Positions 33,588 to 41,831 are shown, counted from the stretch's first letter. The stretch is DNA of 64,000 bases from Paraplanobispora siamensis (GCF_016863175.1 NZ_BOOJ01000012.1:124001-188000); one strand, 5' to 3'. Notes: generated by a model not told the origin, from the sequence alone. Numbers and translations are program-made.

Positions 33588-34816
33588 CCTCGTACGTCAT
33601 CGAGGCCGACGGCGGGTCCCGGGGCAACCCCGGCCCCGCCGGTTACGGGGCGGTGGTCAAGGACGCCTCCGACGGCCAGATCCTCGTCGAGGACGCCGCG
33701 GCGATCGGCACCGCGACCAACAACGTCGCCGAGTACCGCGGGCTGATCGCCGGGCTGCGGGCGCTGCTCGACCTGGCCGGTGACGGCGCGGCCGCCGAGG
33801 TCCGGATGGACTCCAAGCTGGTCATCGAGCAGATGGCCGGCCGCTGGAAGATCAAGAACGAGGGCCTGCGACCGCTCGCCCTGGAGGCCGGAGCGCTCGC
33901 CCGCCGTCTGCGGGTCACCTGGAACTGGATCCCCCGCGAGCGCAACAAGGACGCCGACCGCCTGGCCAACGAGGCCATGGACGCGGCGGCCAAGGGCATC
34001 CCGTGGCATTCCACGACCACCGCGGCGGCGTCGGTCGCGCCGTCGGCCTCCCCGGTCGCGCCATCTGAGGCGTCGGCTTCGCCGTCCCCGGCTCCGACGC
34101 AGGGGTCGCTCTTCGACTCAACCGACATTTCCGAAATATCATCCGATGCCCCTGTGGCCGCGTCCGCGCCCAAGGGCAGCGGCTGGCGCCCGCCCACGTC
34201 CAAGGCCACGACCCTGATCTTGCTGCGCCACGGCGAGACCCCGATGTCCGTCGAACGGCGTTTCTCCGGCATCGGCGACCCAGAGCTCACACCCGACGGC
34301 CGCGCCCAGGCCGAGGCCGCGGCGGCCAGGCTGTCGCGGGAGCCGTACGGGGTCCAGGCGATCGTCAGCTCCCCGCTCAAGCGCGCCCGCGCCACCGCCG
34401 AGGCCGTCGCCGCGCGTACCGGCCTGGAGGTGATCGTCGAGGAGGGCCTGCGGGAGGCCGACTTCGGCGAGTGGGAGGGCCACACCTTCACCGAGATCCA
34501 GCGCCGCTGGCCGGACGAGCTCGCGGCCTGGCTGGCTGACCCGTCCGTCGCGCCGCCGGGCGGGGAGAGCTTCGAGGCGGTGGCGGAGCGGGTCCGGGCG
34601 ACCGGCGACAAGCTCGTCGAACGGTACGAGGGCCGCACGGTCCTCGCCGTCTCCCACGTCACGCCGATCAAGACGCTGCTCAGGTTCGCGCTGATGGCCC
34701 CGCCCGCGGCGCTGTACCGCATGCACCTTGATCTGGCCTGCGTCTCCCTGATCGAGTACTACGCCGACGGCCCGGCCGTGGTGAAGGCCTTCAACGACAC
34801 CGCGCACCTGCGCTGA
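33584..34816 (+). CDS. Bifunctional RNase HI / acid phosphatase (CobC-like)
   Basis: 410 aa. N-terminal RNase HI domain (1-135) with the four acidic residues: IEADGGSRGNPG, NNVAEYRGL, RMDSKLVIEQM and RERNKDADRLANEA. A Ser/Ala/Pro linker (about 145-205) leads to a histidine-phosphatase domain: LILLRHGETPMS (catalytic His), LREADFGEWEG, and AVSHVTPIKTLL. Same architecture as Rv2228c, which cleaves RNA in RNA/DNA hybrids and has alpha-ribazole-type phosphatase activity. GTGA overlap with the preceding gene. rnpB follows directly. Confidence 0.93.
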   Translation: MTSYVIEADGGSRGNPGPAGYGAVVKDASDGQILVEDAAAIGTATNNVAEYRGLIAGLRALLDLAGDGAAAEVRMDSKLVIEQMAGRWKIKNEGLRPLALEAGALARRLRVTWNWIPRERNKDADRLANEAMDAAAKGIPWHSTTTAAASVAPSASPVAPSEASASPSPAPTQGSLFDSTDISEISSDAPVAASAPKGSGWRPPTSKATTLILLRHGETPMSVERRFSGIGDPELTPDGRAQAEAAAARLSREPYGVQAIVSSPLKRARATAEAVAARTGLEVIVEEGLREADFGEWEGHTFTEIQRRWPDELAAWLADPSVAPPGGESFEAVAERVRATGDKLVERYEGRTVLAVSHVTPIKTLLRFALMAPPAALYRMHLDLACVSLIEYYADGPAVVKAFNDTAHLR

Positions 34817-34819
34817 ACC

Positions 34820-34849
34820 CCCCGGCGGCCGGGCGGGAGCCCGCCGGGG
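34820..34849 (+). terminator. Hairpin between the RNase H gene and rnpB
   Basis: CCCCGGCGG, 12-base loop, CCGCCGGGG, starting four bases after the stop codon. A possible -10 box for rnpB (TAAGCT, 34856-34861) follows. Confidence 0.5.
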
Positions 34850-34871
34850 AGCCGATAAGCTTGGCGGCACG

Positions 34872-35270
34872 GCGGACGAGCCGGCCGGGCGGCCGCGTCG
34901 GGTCTTTCCGAAGACCCGCCGAGGAAGGTCCGGGCTCCACAGGGCAGGGTGGTCGGTAACGCCGACCCGGGGTGACCCGCGGGACAGTGCCACAGAAAAC
35001 AGACCGCCCCTCCTCGGAGGGGTAAGGGTGAAACGGTGGTGTAAGAGACCACCAGCGCCCACGGTGACGTGGGCGGCTCGGTAAACCCCACCCGGAGCAA
35101 GGTCAAGAAGGGACGCCCTCCGGGGCGTCCCGCGCGCGACGTTCGAGGGCTGCCCGCCCGAGCCGCGCGGGTAGACCGCTCGAGACCGGCGGCAACGCCG
35201 GTCCTAGATGGATGGTCGCCCCTTCACACCAGTGAAGGACAGAACCCGGCCTACAGGCCGACTCGTCCGC
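34872..35270 (+). ncRNA. rnpB: RNase P RNA (class A)
   Basis: About 399 nt. The ends pair as P1: GCGGACGAG (34872-34880) with CTCGTCCGC (35262-35270), nine perfect pairs. Universally conserved blocks are visible: GAGGAAGGTCCGGGCTCCAC after 34918, ACAGAAAACAGACCGCC near 34990, GGTGAAACGGTGGTGTAAGA near 35027, AACGCCGGTCCTAGATGGAT near 35193, and AGAACCCGGCCTACAGG near 35241. It is the catalytic RNA that trims tRNA 5' ends. Open frames across this region are not genes. Location after the RNase H/phosphatase gene agrees with mycobacterial synteny. Confidence 0.95.
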
Positions 35271-35296
35271 CTTCGCCCTTCTGGCCAGGGACGAAG
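35271..35296 (+). terminator. Terminator hairpin of rnpB
   Basis: CTTCGCCCT, 7-base loop, AGGGACGAAG: nine pairs with one bulged A, directly after the P1 helix. Confidence 0.6.
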
Positions 35297-35352
35297 CTAT
35301 AGCTCGGCAAGATCAGTGCACATCTGGTGCGCGGAGTGTGACATAGGCGACG

Positions 35353-35961
35353 TCAGTCGTCCCGCGTCACGCCGCGACCTTCCCATCGGGCGGCGATAAG
35401 GAGCGCCGCGGTGCTGACCGCATAGGCGATGGGCGCCAATGCCCAGAATCCTCCCTCCGGATGCGTGCCGAAGTAGAAGTCCGGTTGACTACCGGCAAGC
35501 GTGTCCGGGGTGGCGTCCGCCGGCGGGATGGTGACCGGAAGCGCGCTCAGTACGGGCACCAGATGGAGCAGGGTCAGGACGCCGAAGAGTCCGCTGACGG
35601 CGCCGACCGGGATGTGAGATCCCGCTGTGGCAACGACGCCTGTCAGAAGCGGCAGGGCACCGATGACGAAGACATCCAGGGCTATGAAGTCCCGCTTCGA
35701 TATCCCGGGAAAGGAACTGGCGAGCCTCGCCAAAGGCAGGGGGAGATAAGATCCTCCGCTCTTCGTCGTGGCGAGCAACACCCACGGCACCAGCGAAGCG
35801 CCCACCGCCACAGCGAACCACGTCCACGAGCGACGGCCTACCGGCGCGTTCTTCCACGTCAGCACCAGGAGAGCGTAGAGGACACTTTCCGGAGTCGTCC
35901 TACTTCCGGTAGATCGCCTGGTCCAACGACCGGTCACGATCCCGGAGGCCGCTGCCCTCAT
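35353..35961 (-). CDS. Predicted membrane protein, unknown
   Basis: 202 aa. Hydrophobic segments: SVLYALLVLTW, SWTWFAVAVGASLVPWVLLA, FIALDVFVIGALPLLTGVVA, AVSGLFGVLTLLHLVPVLSA and FWALAPIAYAVSTAALLIAA. No motif recognised. The first 25 residues are polar and the ATG at 35961 lacks a ribosome binding site, so the true start may be further in. Antisense to nothing known; lower GC than its neighbours by eye. Confidence 0.65.
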   Translation of the reverse strand: MRAAASGIVTGRWTRRSTGSRTTPESVLYALLVLTWKNAPVGRRSWTWFAVAVGASLVPWVLLATTKSGGSYLPLPLARLASSFPGISKRDFIALDVFVIGALPLLTGVVATAGSHIPVGAVSGLFGVLTLLHLVPVLSALPVTIPPADATPDTLAGSQPDFYFGTHPEGGFWALAPIAYAVSTAALLIAARWEGRGVTRDD

Positions 35962-36076
35962 TCTGTCGGGAGTCGTGAGCGGATTTTCTGCAGGTCGGGT
36001 TGTGGTTGTTCGCCCCTCAAGCAGTCCTGAGGAGGGTACGTCGGGGCAGCGGAAACCGGCTTCTCCGGGACGGGGA

Positions 36077-36586
36077 TCAATCCCACCACAAGACGACGGC
36101 CAGCCTGCGACGTGCAGCCTCAGCGTAGAAGTCTCGCAGCGCGGAGAGGCGTCGCATCAAGTACTCTCCGGGGTGCTCCACCATCGGGAGAAGCTCGCCT
36201 GCCAGTGCCAGGGCTTTCCCGTCAGGAGGTGTCAGCGCGGCCGATACCGCCGCCGTCGCGCTCGGCAGCATCGATGCCACCGAGGCGACGGCGGCGGGGT
36301 CCAACGCGGTGATCGGATGTTCCCACACGGTACTGGGGTGATCTCGATAGGTCGGATTGACCTCCTGCTCCCCGGTGATCGCATACCGCAACGCGGCGAA
36401 GACGTCGGGGTCGACGCAGGCCGGTTCGCCAACGCGCAACAGCGGTCCTGAAGCCCAGTCCAGATCCAGGTGATCGGAGTGGGAAGCCGTCGCGAAGGAA
36501 CAGAGCCGATCCAGCTCATCGGCCGACCTGCGGCAGAGTTCCAACTGCTGCTCCGAGATCCGAACGAACTGCTGTGTCACGGCCAT
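36077..36586 (-). CDS. DUF1877-like protein (YfbM family)
   Basis: 169 aa. N-terminus MAVTQQFVRISEQQLELCRR, then a DLDWASGPLLRV-type stretch and a helical C-terminus with YLMRRLSALRDFYAEAARR; the pattern matches DUF1877/YfbM, a cytoplasmic family without known function that often sits near polymorphic toxin loci. No toxin is seen here. Composition is somewhat less GC-biased than adjacent genes. Confidence 0.6.
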   Translation of the reverse strand: MAVTQQFVRISEQQLELCRRSADELDRLCSFATASHSDHLDLDWASGPLLRVGEPACVDPDVFAALRYAITGEQEVNPTYRDHPSTVWEHPITALDPAAVASVASMLPSATAAVSAALTPPDGKALALAGELLPMVEHPGEYLMRRLSALRDFYAEAARRRLAVVLWWD

Positions 36587-36723
36587 GCCCGACAGCCTGA
36601 CAGGGCCGGCGTCGTGATGTCCGGTTTCAGGGACGTAAGGAAGATCCGGTTCGGGGGCCGATGAGCGTGTGAGACGTCTTGCGGCAGAGGGCGAGAGAGC
36701 GTGCTAATTCCATGTATTCCCTA

Positions 36724-36752
36724 TTGACTTATAGGTAAATACGGCTCAGAGT
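36724..36752 (+). promoter_or_regulatory. Candidate promoter of the leader peptide/tauD unit
   Basis: TTGACT (36724-36729), 17-base spacer, CAGAGT (36747-36752). The expected start of transcription is about 36759-36760, which is the GTG of the leader peptide; the transcript would then be leaderless. Confidence 0.5.
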
Positions 36753-36759
36753 CATAGGT

Positions 36760-36837
36760 GTGAGCAGCGAGCTTCTGACCTCGCGCCGCCACGTCGACCT
36801 CCGGCGGCAGGCGAGCGCCCTGTGTGCGATGCGGTGA
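36760..36837 (+). CDS. Leader peptide of the cysteine/sulfur type, 25 aa
   Basis: Reads VSSELLTSRRHVDLRRQASA, then LCAMR and stop. The core RRHVDLxRxxSAxC is the pattern I know from short actinobacterial 'putative leader peptides' placed before sulfur-assimilation genes; the cysteine codon near the end suits sensing of Cys-tRNA by ribosome stalling. It lies 109 bases before a TauD-type dioxygenase gene, which supports a sulfur role. No Shine-Dalgarno; probably leaderless from the promoter at 36724. Confidence 0.75.
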   Translation: MSSELLTSRRHVDLRRQASALCAMR

Positions 36838-36865
36838 CCTCCGGGTCCCGTCCCTCCTTTCCCCG

Positions 36866-36920
36866 GTGCCGGGCCCGACCGGCTCGCACCGTCCCGTGCC
36901 GGGCTCAGGACACGCCCGGC
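36866..36920 (+). promoter_or_regulatory. Possible attenuator between leader peptide and tauD-like gene
   Basis: GTGCCGGGC occurs twice (36866-36874, 36896-36904); either copy can pair with GCCCGGC at 36914-36920, giving mutually exclusive hairpins upstream of the AGGAGG at 36934. This is the layout expected for translation-coupled attenuation, but the fold is not computed. Confidence 0.4.
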
Positions 36921-36946
36921 GGCATCAGAACTCAGGAGGCCATCAC

Positions 36947-37906
36947 ATGTCAGCAACCACCAGCACCCTCGAGATCCGGCGCGTCGCCGGGCACATCGGC
37001 GCGGAGATCACCGGCATCGACATCTCCCATTCGCTCGACCCCACCACGGTCGCCGAGATCCGCCAGGCCCTGCTCGCGCACAAGGTCGTGTTCTTCCGCG
37101 GCCAGACCCTCGACCACGCCTCACAGATCGCCTTCGCCCGCCAGTTCGGCGAGCTCACCCACGCCCACCCGCACGAGGACGCGCCGCCGGAGGAGTTCCC
37201 GCAGATCCTCACCATCGATCCGCTCCGTTACGAGGAGCGCTACGGGGCGGAGTACCGCGAGCTCTACCGCAAGCGGCAGTACTCCTACTACTCCGGTTGG
37301 CACACCGATGTCACCGCCGCGGTCAACCCGCCCGCCGCCTCCATCCTGCGTGCGGAGACCGTCCCCGAGTTCGGCGGCGACACCCAGTGGACCAATCTGG
37401 TGGCCGCCTACGAGGGCCTGTCGGAGCCGTTGCGCCGCTTCGTCGACGGCCTGCGGGCCGAGCACCGCTTCCTCGCCGGCTACCAGACCACCGACGAGGA
37501 CGGCAGGCTGCTCAAGCGGATCAACGACAACCTGCTGATCTCCGTCCACCCCGTGGTCCGGGTCCACCCGGAGACCGGGGAGCGGGCGCTGTTCGTCAAC
37601 CCCGGCTTCACCGACCGCATCGTCGGCGTCTCTTCCCAGGAGAGCCGGCGCATCCTGGACCTGCTGTACGAGCAGATCACCCGTCCCGAGTACACCGTCC
37701 GGTTCCGCTGGGCGCCGGGCAGCGTCGCCTTCTGGGACAACCGCGCCACCGCCCACCTGGCCCCCACCGATCTGGATCACCTCGACGTACGGCGCACCCT
37801 GCACCGCGTCACCCTGATCGGTGACCGGCCCGTCGGCCCCGACGGGTTCATCTCCGAGATCGTCGCCGGTCGCGAGTTCGCCGCGGAGTCCCTGGTCGTC
37901 GCCTGA
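36947..37906 (+). CDS. TauD/TfdA-family alpha-ketoglutarate-dependent dioxygenase
   Basis: 319 aa. Fe(II) ligands: GWHTDVTAAVNPP (HxD) and DNRATAHLAPTD (distal His), with the 2-oxoglutarate-binding Arg in DVRRTLHRVTL. N-terminal IRRVAGHIGAEITGIDIS and KVVFFRGQTL are family hallmarks. ATG 36947 has a perfect AGGAGG seven bases upstream. With the sulfur-type leader peptide before it and a YeiH-type exporter after it, release of sulfite from a sulfonate or sulfate ester (taurine dioxygenase or alkylsulfatase) is the likely reaction; the substrate is inferred. Confidence 0.88.
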   Translation: MSATTSTLEIRRVAGHIGAEITGIDISHSLDPTTVAEIRQALLAHKVVFFRGQTLDHASQIAFARQFGELTHAHPHEDAPPEEFPQILTIDPLRYEERYGAEYRELYRKRQYSYYSGWHTDVTAAVNPPAASILRAETVPEFGGDTQWTNLVAAYEGLSEPLRRFVDGLRAEHRFLAGYQTTDEDGRLLKRINDNLLISVHPVVRVHPETGERALFVNPGFTDRIVGVSSQESRRILDLLYEQITRPEYTVRFRWAPGSVAFWDNRATAHLAPTDLDHLDVRRTLHRVTLIGDRPVGPDGFISEIVAGREFAAESLVVA

Positions 37907-38074
37907 CGGCCCGATCTCGGCCGGTAGCCGGCGATCCATCCCACGAGCACGGGCGGGGGCCCTGGGGGGTGTCCCCCGCCCGTTCCCCCATGGCGGCCCG
38001 AGCGGCCGCTTCTCCCGCGACGGCCCGCACGGCCGTCTCCCACGACGGCTCGAGCAGCCGCGGAAAGGCGTCCC

Positions 38075-38209
38075 ATGAGTGAGCAAGACTCCCCGACGGG
38101 CGGCGAGAGCCGTACCGCCTTCACCGAGGACTGGGCCGCCACGGTCCTCGGACTCGTCCTCCTCCTGCTGGTCATCACCGGCGTGATGCCGGCGGGGCTG
38201 GTGCCGTGA
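38075..38209 (+). CDS. 44-aa single-span membrane peptide
   Basis: MSEQDSPTGGESRTAFTEDW followed by a hydrophobic helix (AATVLGLVLLLLVITGVMPA) and GLVP. A GGAAAGG lies six bases upstream. The TGA stop shares its last base with the ATG of the YeiH-type transporter gene, so translation is coupled. Probably a small accessory subunit of that transporter. The 168 bases before it, after the dioxygenase stop, hold GC-rich repeats of CGGCCGT/CACGGCC type but no clear terminator. Confidence 0.78.
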   Translation: MSEQDSPTGGESRTAFTEDWAATVLGLVLLLLVITGVMPAGLVP

Positions 38210-39405
38210 TGAGCACCGAAGACCTCACTTCCCGGGCTTCCGAAGCGTCCGGGGCTTCCGAAGCGTCCGGGGCTTCCCGAGCGTCCGGCGCCGCCTCCGC
38301 GCCCGCCACCCCCGATCCCGCCGGCCGTACCGCGCCCGCCCGGCAGCGGACGGCCCTCGGCGTCCTGGTCGTTCTCCTCCTCGCCGCCGCCACCCGCTTC
38401 CTGGACAAGAACGTCTCCACCTGGTTCGCGGACTCCGACCTGGCCAAGGCGGTCGAGTACCCGGTCTACGCGATCGCCCTCGGCCTGCTGGGCAACGCGA
38501 TCCTCACCACCACCGGACTGCGGGACCGGCTGGCCGGCGGGTTCCGCACGGAGTTCTTCATCAAGACCGGCCTCGTCCTGCTCGGTGCCTCGATCAACCT
38601 CAAGGTCATCGTCACCGCCGCCGGACCGGCGATCATCCAGGGCATCGTGCTGATCAGTACGGTGTTCCTGTTCACCTGGTGGCTGGGCGGGAAACTCGGC
38701 TTGGACGACAAGCTGCGGGCGCTGCTGTCGGCCGCCGTGTCGATCTGCGGCGTCAGCGCGGCCATCGCCGCCGCCGGTGCCGTACAGGCCCGGCGCGAGC
38801 AGCTCGCCTACAGCGCCAGTCTGGTGATCGCCTTCGCCCTGCCGTCCATCTTCATCCTGCCCGCCCTCGCCTCGGCGCTCGGCCTGAGCCCGGAGGTGGC
38901 GGGAGCCTGGGTGGGCGGCAACATCGACACCACCGCCGCGGTGACCGCGGCGGGGGCCGTCGTCGGTGAGGAGGCCCTCGCCGTCGCGACCATCGTCAAG
39001 GTCACCCAGAACGCGCTCATCGGCGTCGTCGTGGTGGCGCTAACCGCCTGGTTCGCCTTCCGCGTCGAGCGCCGTCCCGACGCCGCCCGGCCTGGTGCGG
39101 GCGAGTTGTGGCGGCGCTTCCCGAAGTTCGTGATCGGCTTCCTCGCCGCCTCGGTGATCGCGACCTGGTACCTCACCACCGTCCCAGCCGCCGAGGGCAA
39201 GGAGGTCATCGGCGTCGCCAACGACCTGCGGGCCTGGTTCCTGATCCTGGCCTTCGTCAGCATCGGGCTGGAGTTCCGGGTGTCCTCGCTGCGCGAGGCC
39301 GGCTGGCGCCCGGTGGGAGTGTTCGCCGCGGCCACCGTCGTCAACGTCCTGGTCGCCCTGGGGCTCGCCGTCCTGCTGTTCAGCGGCTTCAGCGCCGCCC
39401 CGTAG
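38209..39405 (+). CDS. YeiH-family putative sulfate/anion exporter
   Basis: 398 aa from ATG 38209. A repeat-derived Ser/Ala tail (ASEASGASEASGASRASG) precedes about ten membrane segments. Family features: GFRTEFFIKTGLVLLGASIN, SAAVSICGVSAAIAAAGAV and GAWVGGNIDTTAAVTAAGAV. The family (UPF0324/YeiH) is annotated as sulfate exporter on limited evidence. Here it would remove sulfite/sulfate made by the dioxygenase, or handle another anion. Ends in a strong convergent terminator. Confidence 0.88.
   Translation: MSTEDLTSRASEASGASEASGASRASGAASAPATPDPAGRTAPARQRTALGVLVVLLLAAATRFLDKNVSTWFADSDLAKAVEYPVYAIALGLLGNAILTTTGLRDRLAGGFRTEFFIKTGLVLLGASINLKVIVTAAGPAIIQGIVLISTVFLFTWWLGGKLGLDDKLRALLSAAVSICGVSAAIAAAGAVQARREQLAYSASLVIAFALPSIFILPALASALGLSPEVAGAWVGGNIDTTAAVTAAGAVVGEEALAVATIVKVTQNALIGVVVVALTAWFAFRVERRPDAARPGAGELWRRFPKFVIGFLAASVIATWYLTTVPAAEGKEVIGVANDLRAWFLILAFVSIGLEFRVSSLREAGWRPVGVFAAATVVNVLVALGLAVLLFSGFSAAP
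38236..38289. repeat. 18-bp tandem repeat in the N-terminal codons
   Basis: Three units of GCTTCCGAAGCGTCCGGG (third slightly changed) encoding ASEASG repeats; in frame. Confidence 0.88.
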
Positions 39406-39431
39406 TCCCGCCGGGGCGGCCGGCGGGACTA
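39403..39431. terminator. Bidirectional terminator between exporter and xylanase genes
   Basis: Perfect 12-bp arms TAGTCCCGCCGG (39403-39414) and CCGGCGGGACTA (39420-39431), 5-base loop. The left arm begins with the exporter's own TAG stop codon. Confidence 0.7.
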
Positions 39432-39478
39432 CGGTGACGGTACGAGTGGTGTGGCGGTACGAGTGACCTCGAAGCGGG

Positions 39479-40786
39479 TCACAGGGCCACGCTGATCTCC
39501 GCCTGCCCCGGTTCGTCGAGTCTGAAGGTCGCCGTCCTTCCCCCAGCCGAGACCTCGTACTCACCCAGGAACCCGCTGAACCGGACCACTCCGCTGTCAT
39601 CGGCCGTCATCGTGGTCGGCTCCAGCCACCACTCGCCCTTGACCAGCGAGTGCAGGGCCTCGTACGAGGGCTTCGGCGTGCCGTCGAGACGGACGAAACC
39701 TCCCGGGGCGCCGAGCCAGCCGCCGTCCGAGAAGCCCCAGTACGTCATCCCCTCCACAGCCGGGTGGGACAGCAGGGTCTTGTAGTGGCGGACGATCTCC
39801 TCGGCCTGGCGCTCCTCGCCCTCCGGCGTCGTCGGCCACTCCGGGATCCGGTAGTCGTTCAGGTCCTCGATCTCCGGCGGCATGATGTGCCCGGAGACGA
39901 TGGTGGTCTCGGTGAAGTGGATGGGCAGCCCGTAGCGCGCGAAGCGGTCGATGATGGCGAGGGTCTTCTCCTCGCCCCAGTAGCCCTGGTGCATGTGGCT
40001 CTGCAGTCCGAGCGCGTCGATCTTGATGCCCGCTTCGAGCACGCCCTCGATCAGGCACTCGTAGGCGGTGGACATGTCGAAGTCGTTGAGCAGGAGCGTG
40101 GCGTTCGGGTTGGCCTCGCGCGCCGCGTCGAAGACCGTCCTGATCATCGGGATGCGGCCCATCTCCCGGCAGATCCGGGTGATGCCGTTGTCGTACTTGT
40201 CGAAGACCGGCATGATCACGACTTCGTTGATGACGTCCCACATGTCGATCAGCCCGCCGAAGCCGGTCACCTCCCGGTGGATCCGGCGTACCTGCTCGCG
40301 GAGGATCTCCTCGTTCGGCAGGTCCAGCAGCCAGTCGGCGGTGACGGTGTGCCAGGCCAGCGGGTGGCCCTTGACCACGCAGCCCCGGTCGGCGAACCAC
40401 CGGGCGGTCTTGCGCAGCCGCTCGGTGTCCGGCCGGCCGCGGACGGGCTCGAAACGCCCCCAGTAGAAGGGGAGCGTGACGAAGTTGAACAGCTCCAGCC
40501 AGCGCTCCGCCAGGTCCTCGTCGTGCACCGCGGTGGCCTCGTCCGGCAGCTCCGACTCGTCCCCCGGACCGGCGGAGGGCCCCGGCAGGGGTTCGCCGTT
40601 GGCCAGGGGGATGAAGTCGAAGCCGATGCAGCCGAAGAGGAACTTGTGGTTCAGCTGCCTGACGACCACGTCCCGATCGGCCGGCGGGGCTCCGTCCACG
40701 GTGACGGTGAGGGTGGCGGCCGCGGTGCGGTTCTGCCGGATGAGGGGGTCGGCGTCGAACGCGGAACGGTCAGGGTGGGACGGCAT
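39479..40786 (-). CDS. Cytoplasmic GH10 endo-1,4-beta-xylanase
   Basis: 435 aa from ATG 40786 (MPSHPDRSAFDADPLI) with AAAGGA eight bases upstream. Residues 20-75 are a beta-rich N-terminal segment; the GH10 barrel follows: VKGHPLAWHTVTADWL, acid/base Glu in MWDVINEVVI (about residue 185), LGLQSHMHQGYW, nucleophile Glu in IHFTETTIVSG (about 262) and YWGFSDGGWLGAPGG. A small beta domain ends the protein. There is no signal peptide, so it cleaves imported xylo-oligosaccharides rather than xylan. Its promoter carries the CCGAAAGTTTCGG palindrome shared with the LacI/ABC locus at 13.5 kb. Confidence 0.92.
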   Translation of the reverse strand: MPSHPDRSAFDADPLIRQNRTAAATLTVTVDGAPPADRDVVVRQLNHKFLFGCIGFDFIPLANGEPLPGPSAGPGDESELPDEATAVHDEDLAERWLELFNFVTLPFYWGRFEPVRGRPDTERLRKTARWFADRGCVVKGHPLAWHTVTADWLLDLPNEEILREQVRRIHREVTGFGGLIDMWDVINEVVIMPVFDKYDNGITRICREMGRIPMIRTVFDAAREANPNATLLLNDFDMSTAYECLIEGVLEAGIKIDALGLQSHMHQGYWGEEKTLAIIDRFARYGLPIHFTETTIVSGHIMPPEIEDLNDYRIPEWPTTPEGEERQAEEIVRHYKTLLSHPAVEGMTYWGFSDGGWLGAPGGFVRLDGTPKPSYEALHSLVKGEWWLEPTTMTADDSGVVRFSGFLGEYEVSAGGRTATFRLDEPGQAEISVAL

Positions 40787-40875
40787 GGGGATGTCCTTTG
40801 GCGCTGTTCGGGTCGGTGATGTCCGGAGGAAGGGCATAGGGGGCGCAGAGGGTACGGAGGGCTCTGCCGAGAAGC

Positions 40876-40904
40876 AGTCTGGAGAGGCTCCCGAAAAGTG
40901 TCAA
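40876..40904 (-). promoter_or_regulatory. Candidate xylanase promoter
   Basis: On the - strand: TTGACA (40904-40899), 17-base spacer, CAGACT (40881-40876). The -35 box is a perfect consensus match and is preceded by TCTA as at 13481. Confidence 0.6.
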
Positions 40905-40911
40905 TAGATGG

Positions 40912-40924
40912 CCGAAAGTTTCGG
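40912..40924. promoter_or_regulatory. Candidate operator of the xylanase gene
   Basis: CCGAAAGTTTCGG, a perfect 13-bp palindrome (one central base), seven bases upstream of the -35 box. Same motif as at 13418 and 13541; a half-like CCGAAAAGTG lies inside the promoter at 40891. Confidence 0.65.
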
Positions 40925-40971
40925 AGAACGCCATGACGGTTTTCTGGAGCCGTTGCGCGAAACCGCCGAGG

Positions 40972-41622
40972 TCAGCCCGTCAGCCAGGCGACTGACGCGG
41001 TCAGTGCGGCGCAGCGCTCCGGGGAGTCGTAGGAGCGCTCGTCGTGCCCGAGCGCGTCGTAGACGACACGGGCGCCGTGGTGCTCGCGAGCCCACAGCAG
41101 CGGGTGGTCAAGGCCGTCGTGCCGGTGGTACGCCAGCGGCCGGATCTCGGGGGAGACGCGCAGATAGCTGTAGCGCTCGTCCCATACGGAGAAGTCCTCG
41201 ATCCCGTCCACGATCGGATGCGCGCCCGTGTTCACCAGGATGCGGGCGTGATCGAGCTCGGGGTGCATGGAGCGTCCCTCGACCCAGCGCCCGCCGAGGA
41301 TCTCCTCCCACTCGGGGACCGTCGGGAAGGAGGTCGCGGAGACATGCAGGGCCAGAAGCGGCCCGCCGTCCCGCACGTATCCGACGAGACCCGCCCGCGC
41401 CGCGGGAAGCTCGGCCGACTCCGAGCCGTGGGGCTGCGGGTTCCCGACGTTGACGACGAGCAGGTCGACTCCGGACAGGTCGGCCAGGCCGCCCTCGACG
41501 TCCTCGACCACCTCGACCTTCCGGCCGGTCGCCGCGATGAGCTGTGCGACGCGCGCGGAGGTGGCCGGGAAGCGGTGGTACGGGTCGGCGTACCGGCCGG
41601 CGCCGGACAGGATGCGGATCAC
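40972..41622 (-). CDS. ThuA-domain protein
   Basis: 216 aa. Class I glutamine-amidotransferase-like fold of the ThuA family: ILSGAGRYADPYHRFPATSA, VDLLVVNVGNPQPHG, GGPLLALHVSATSFP, GGRWVEGRSMHP, WDERYSYLRVSPE and YDALGHDERSYDSP. ThuA-type proteins accompany sugar utilisation (trehalose, glycosides) with no firmly proven reaction. It lies upstream of the xylanase gene on the same strand, but the operator/promoter at 40876-40924 between them suggests separate initiation for the xylanase. Confidence 0.85.
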   Translation of the reverse strand: MIRILSGAGRYADPYHRFPATSARVAQLIAATGRKVEVVEDVEGGLADLSGVDLLVVNVGNPQPHGSESAELPAARAGLVGYVRDGGPLLALHVSATSFPTVPEWEEILGGRWVEGRSMHPELDHARILVNTGAHPIVDGIEDFSVWDERYSYLRVSPEIRPLAYHRHDGLDHPLLWAREHHGARVVYDALGHDERSYDSPERCAALTASVAWLTG

Positions 41623-41831
41623 GGGGTCTCTCCAGGCTTTCGTTCTTCGTTCGGTCGTGAGGGGCTCGCTCCGCCCTGCCGCGAGCTGCTCGGTCGATGC
41701 TCTCAGTCAAGAAACGCATCGAAGCCGTTGGATCTGCGGACGGCGACGGACACCGTCGGTCGGTGGCGGAGCCCGTGCTCGGGAGGGGGAGGCCAGGAGA
41801 GAGCACGGTCGTGAGCACTATTGTGCCGATC

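Noticed and set aside
35069-35302. Small open frame within the RNase P RNA
   Set aside because: The DNA carries the conserved RNase P RNA blocks and pairing ends; the frame is incidental.
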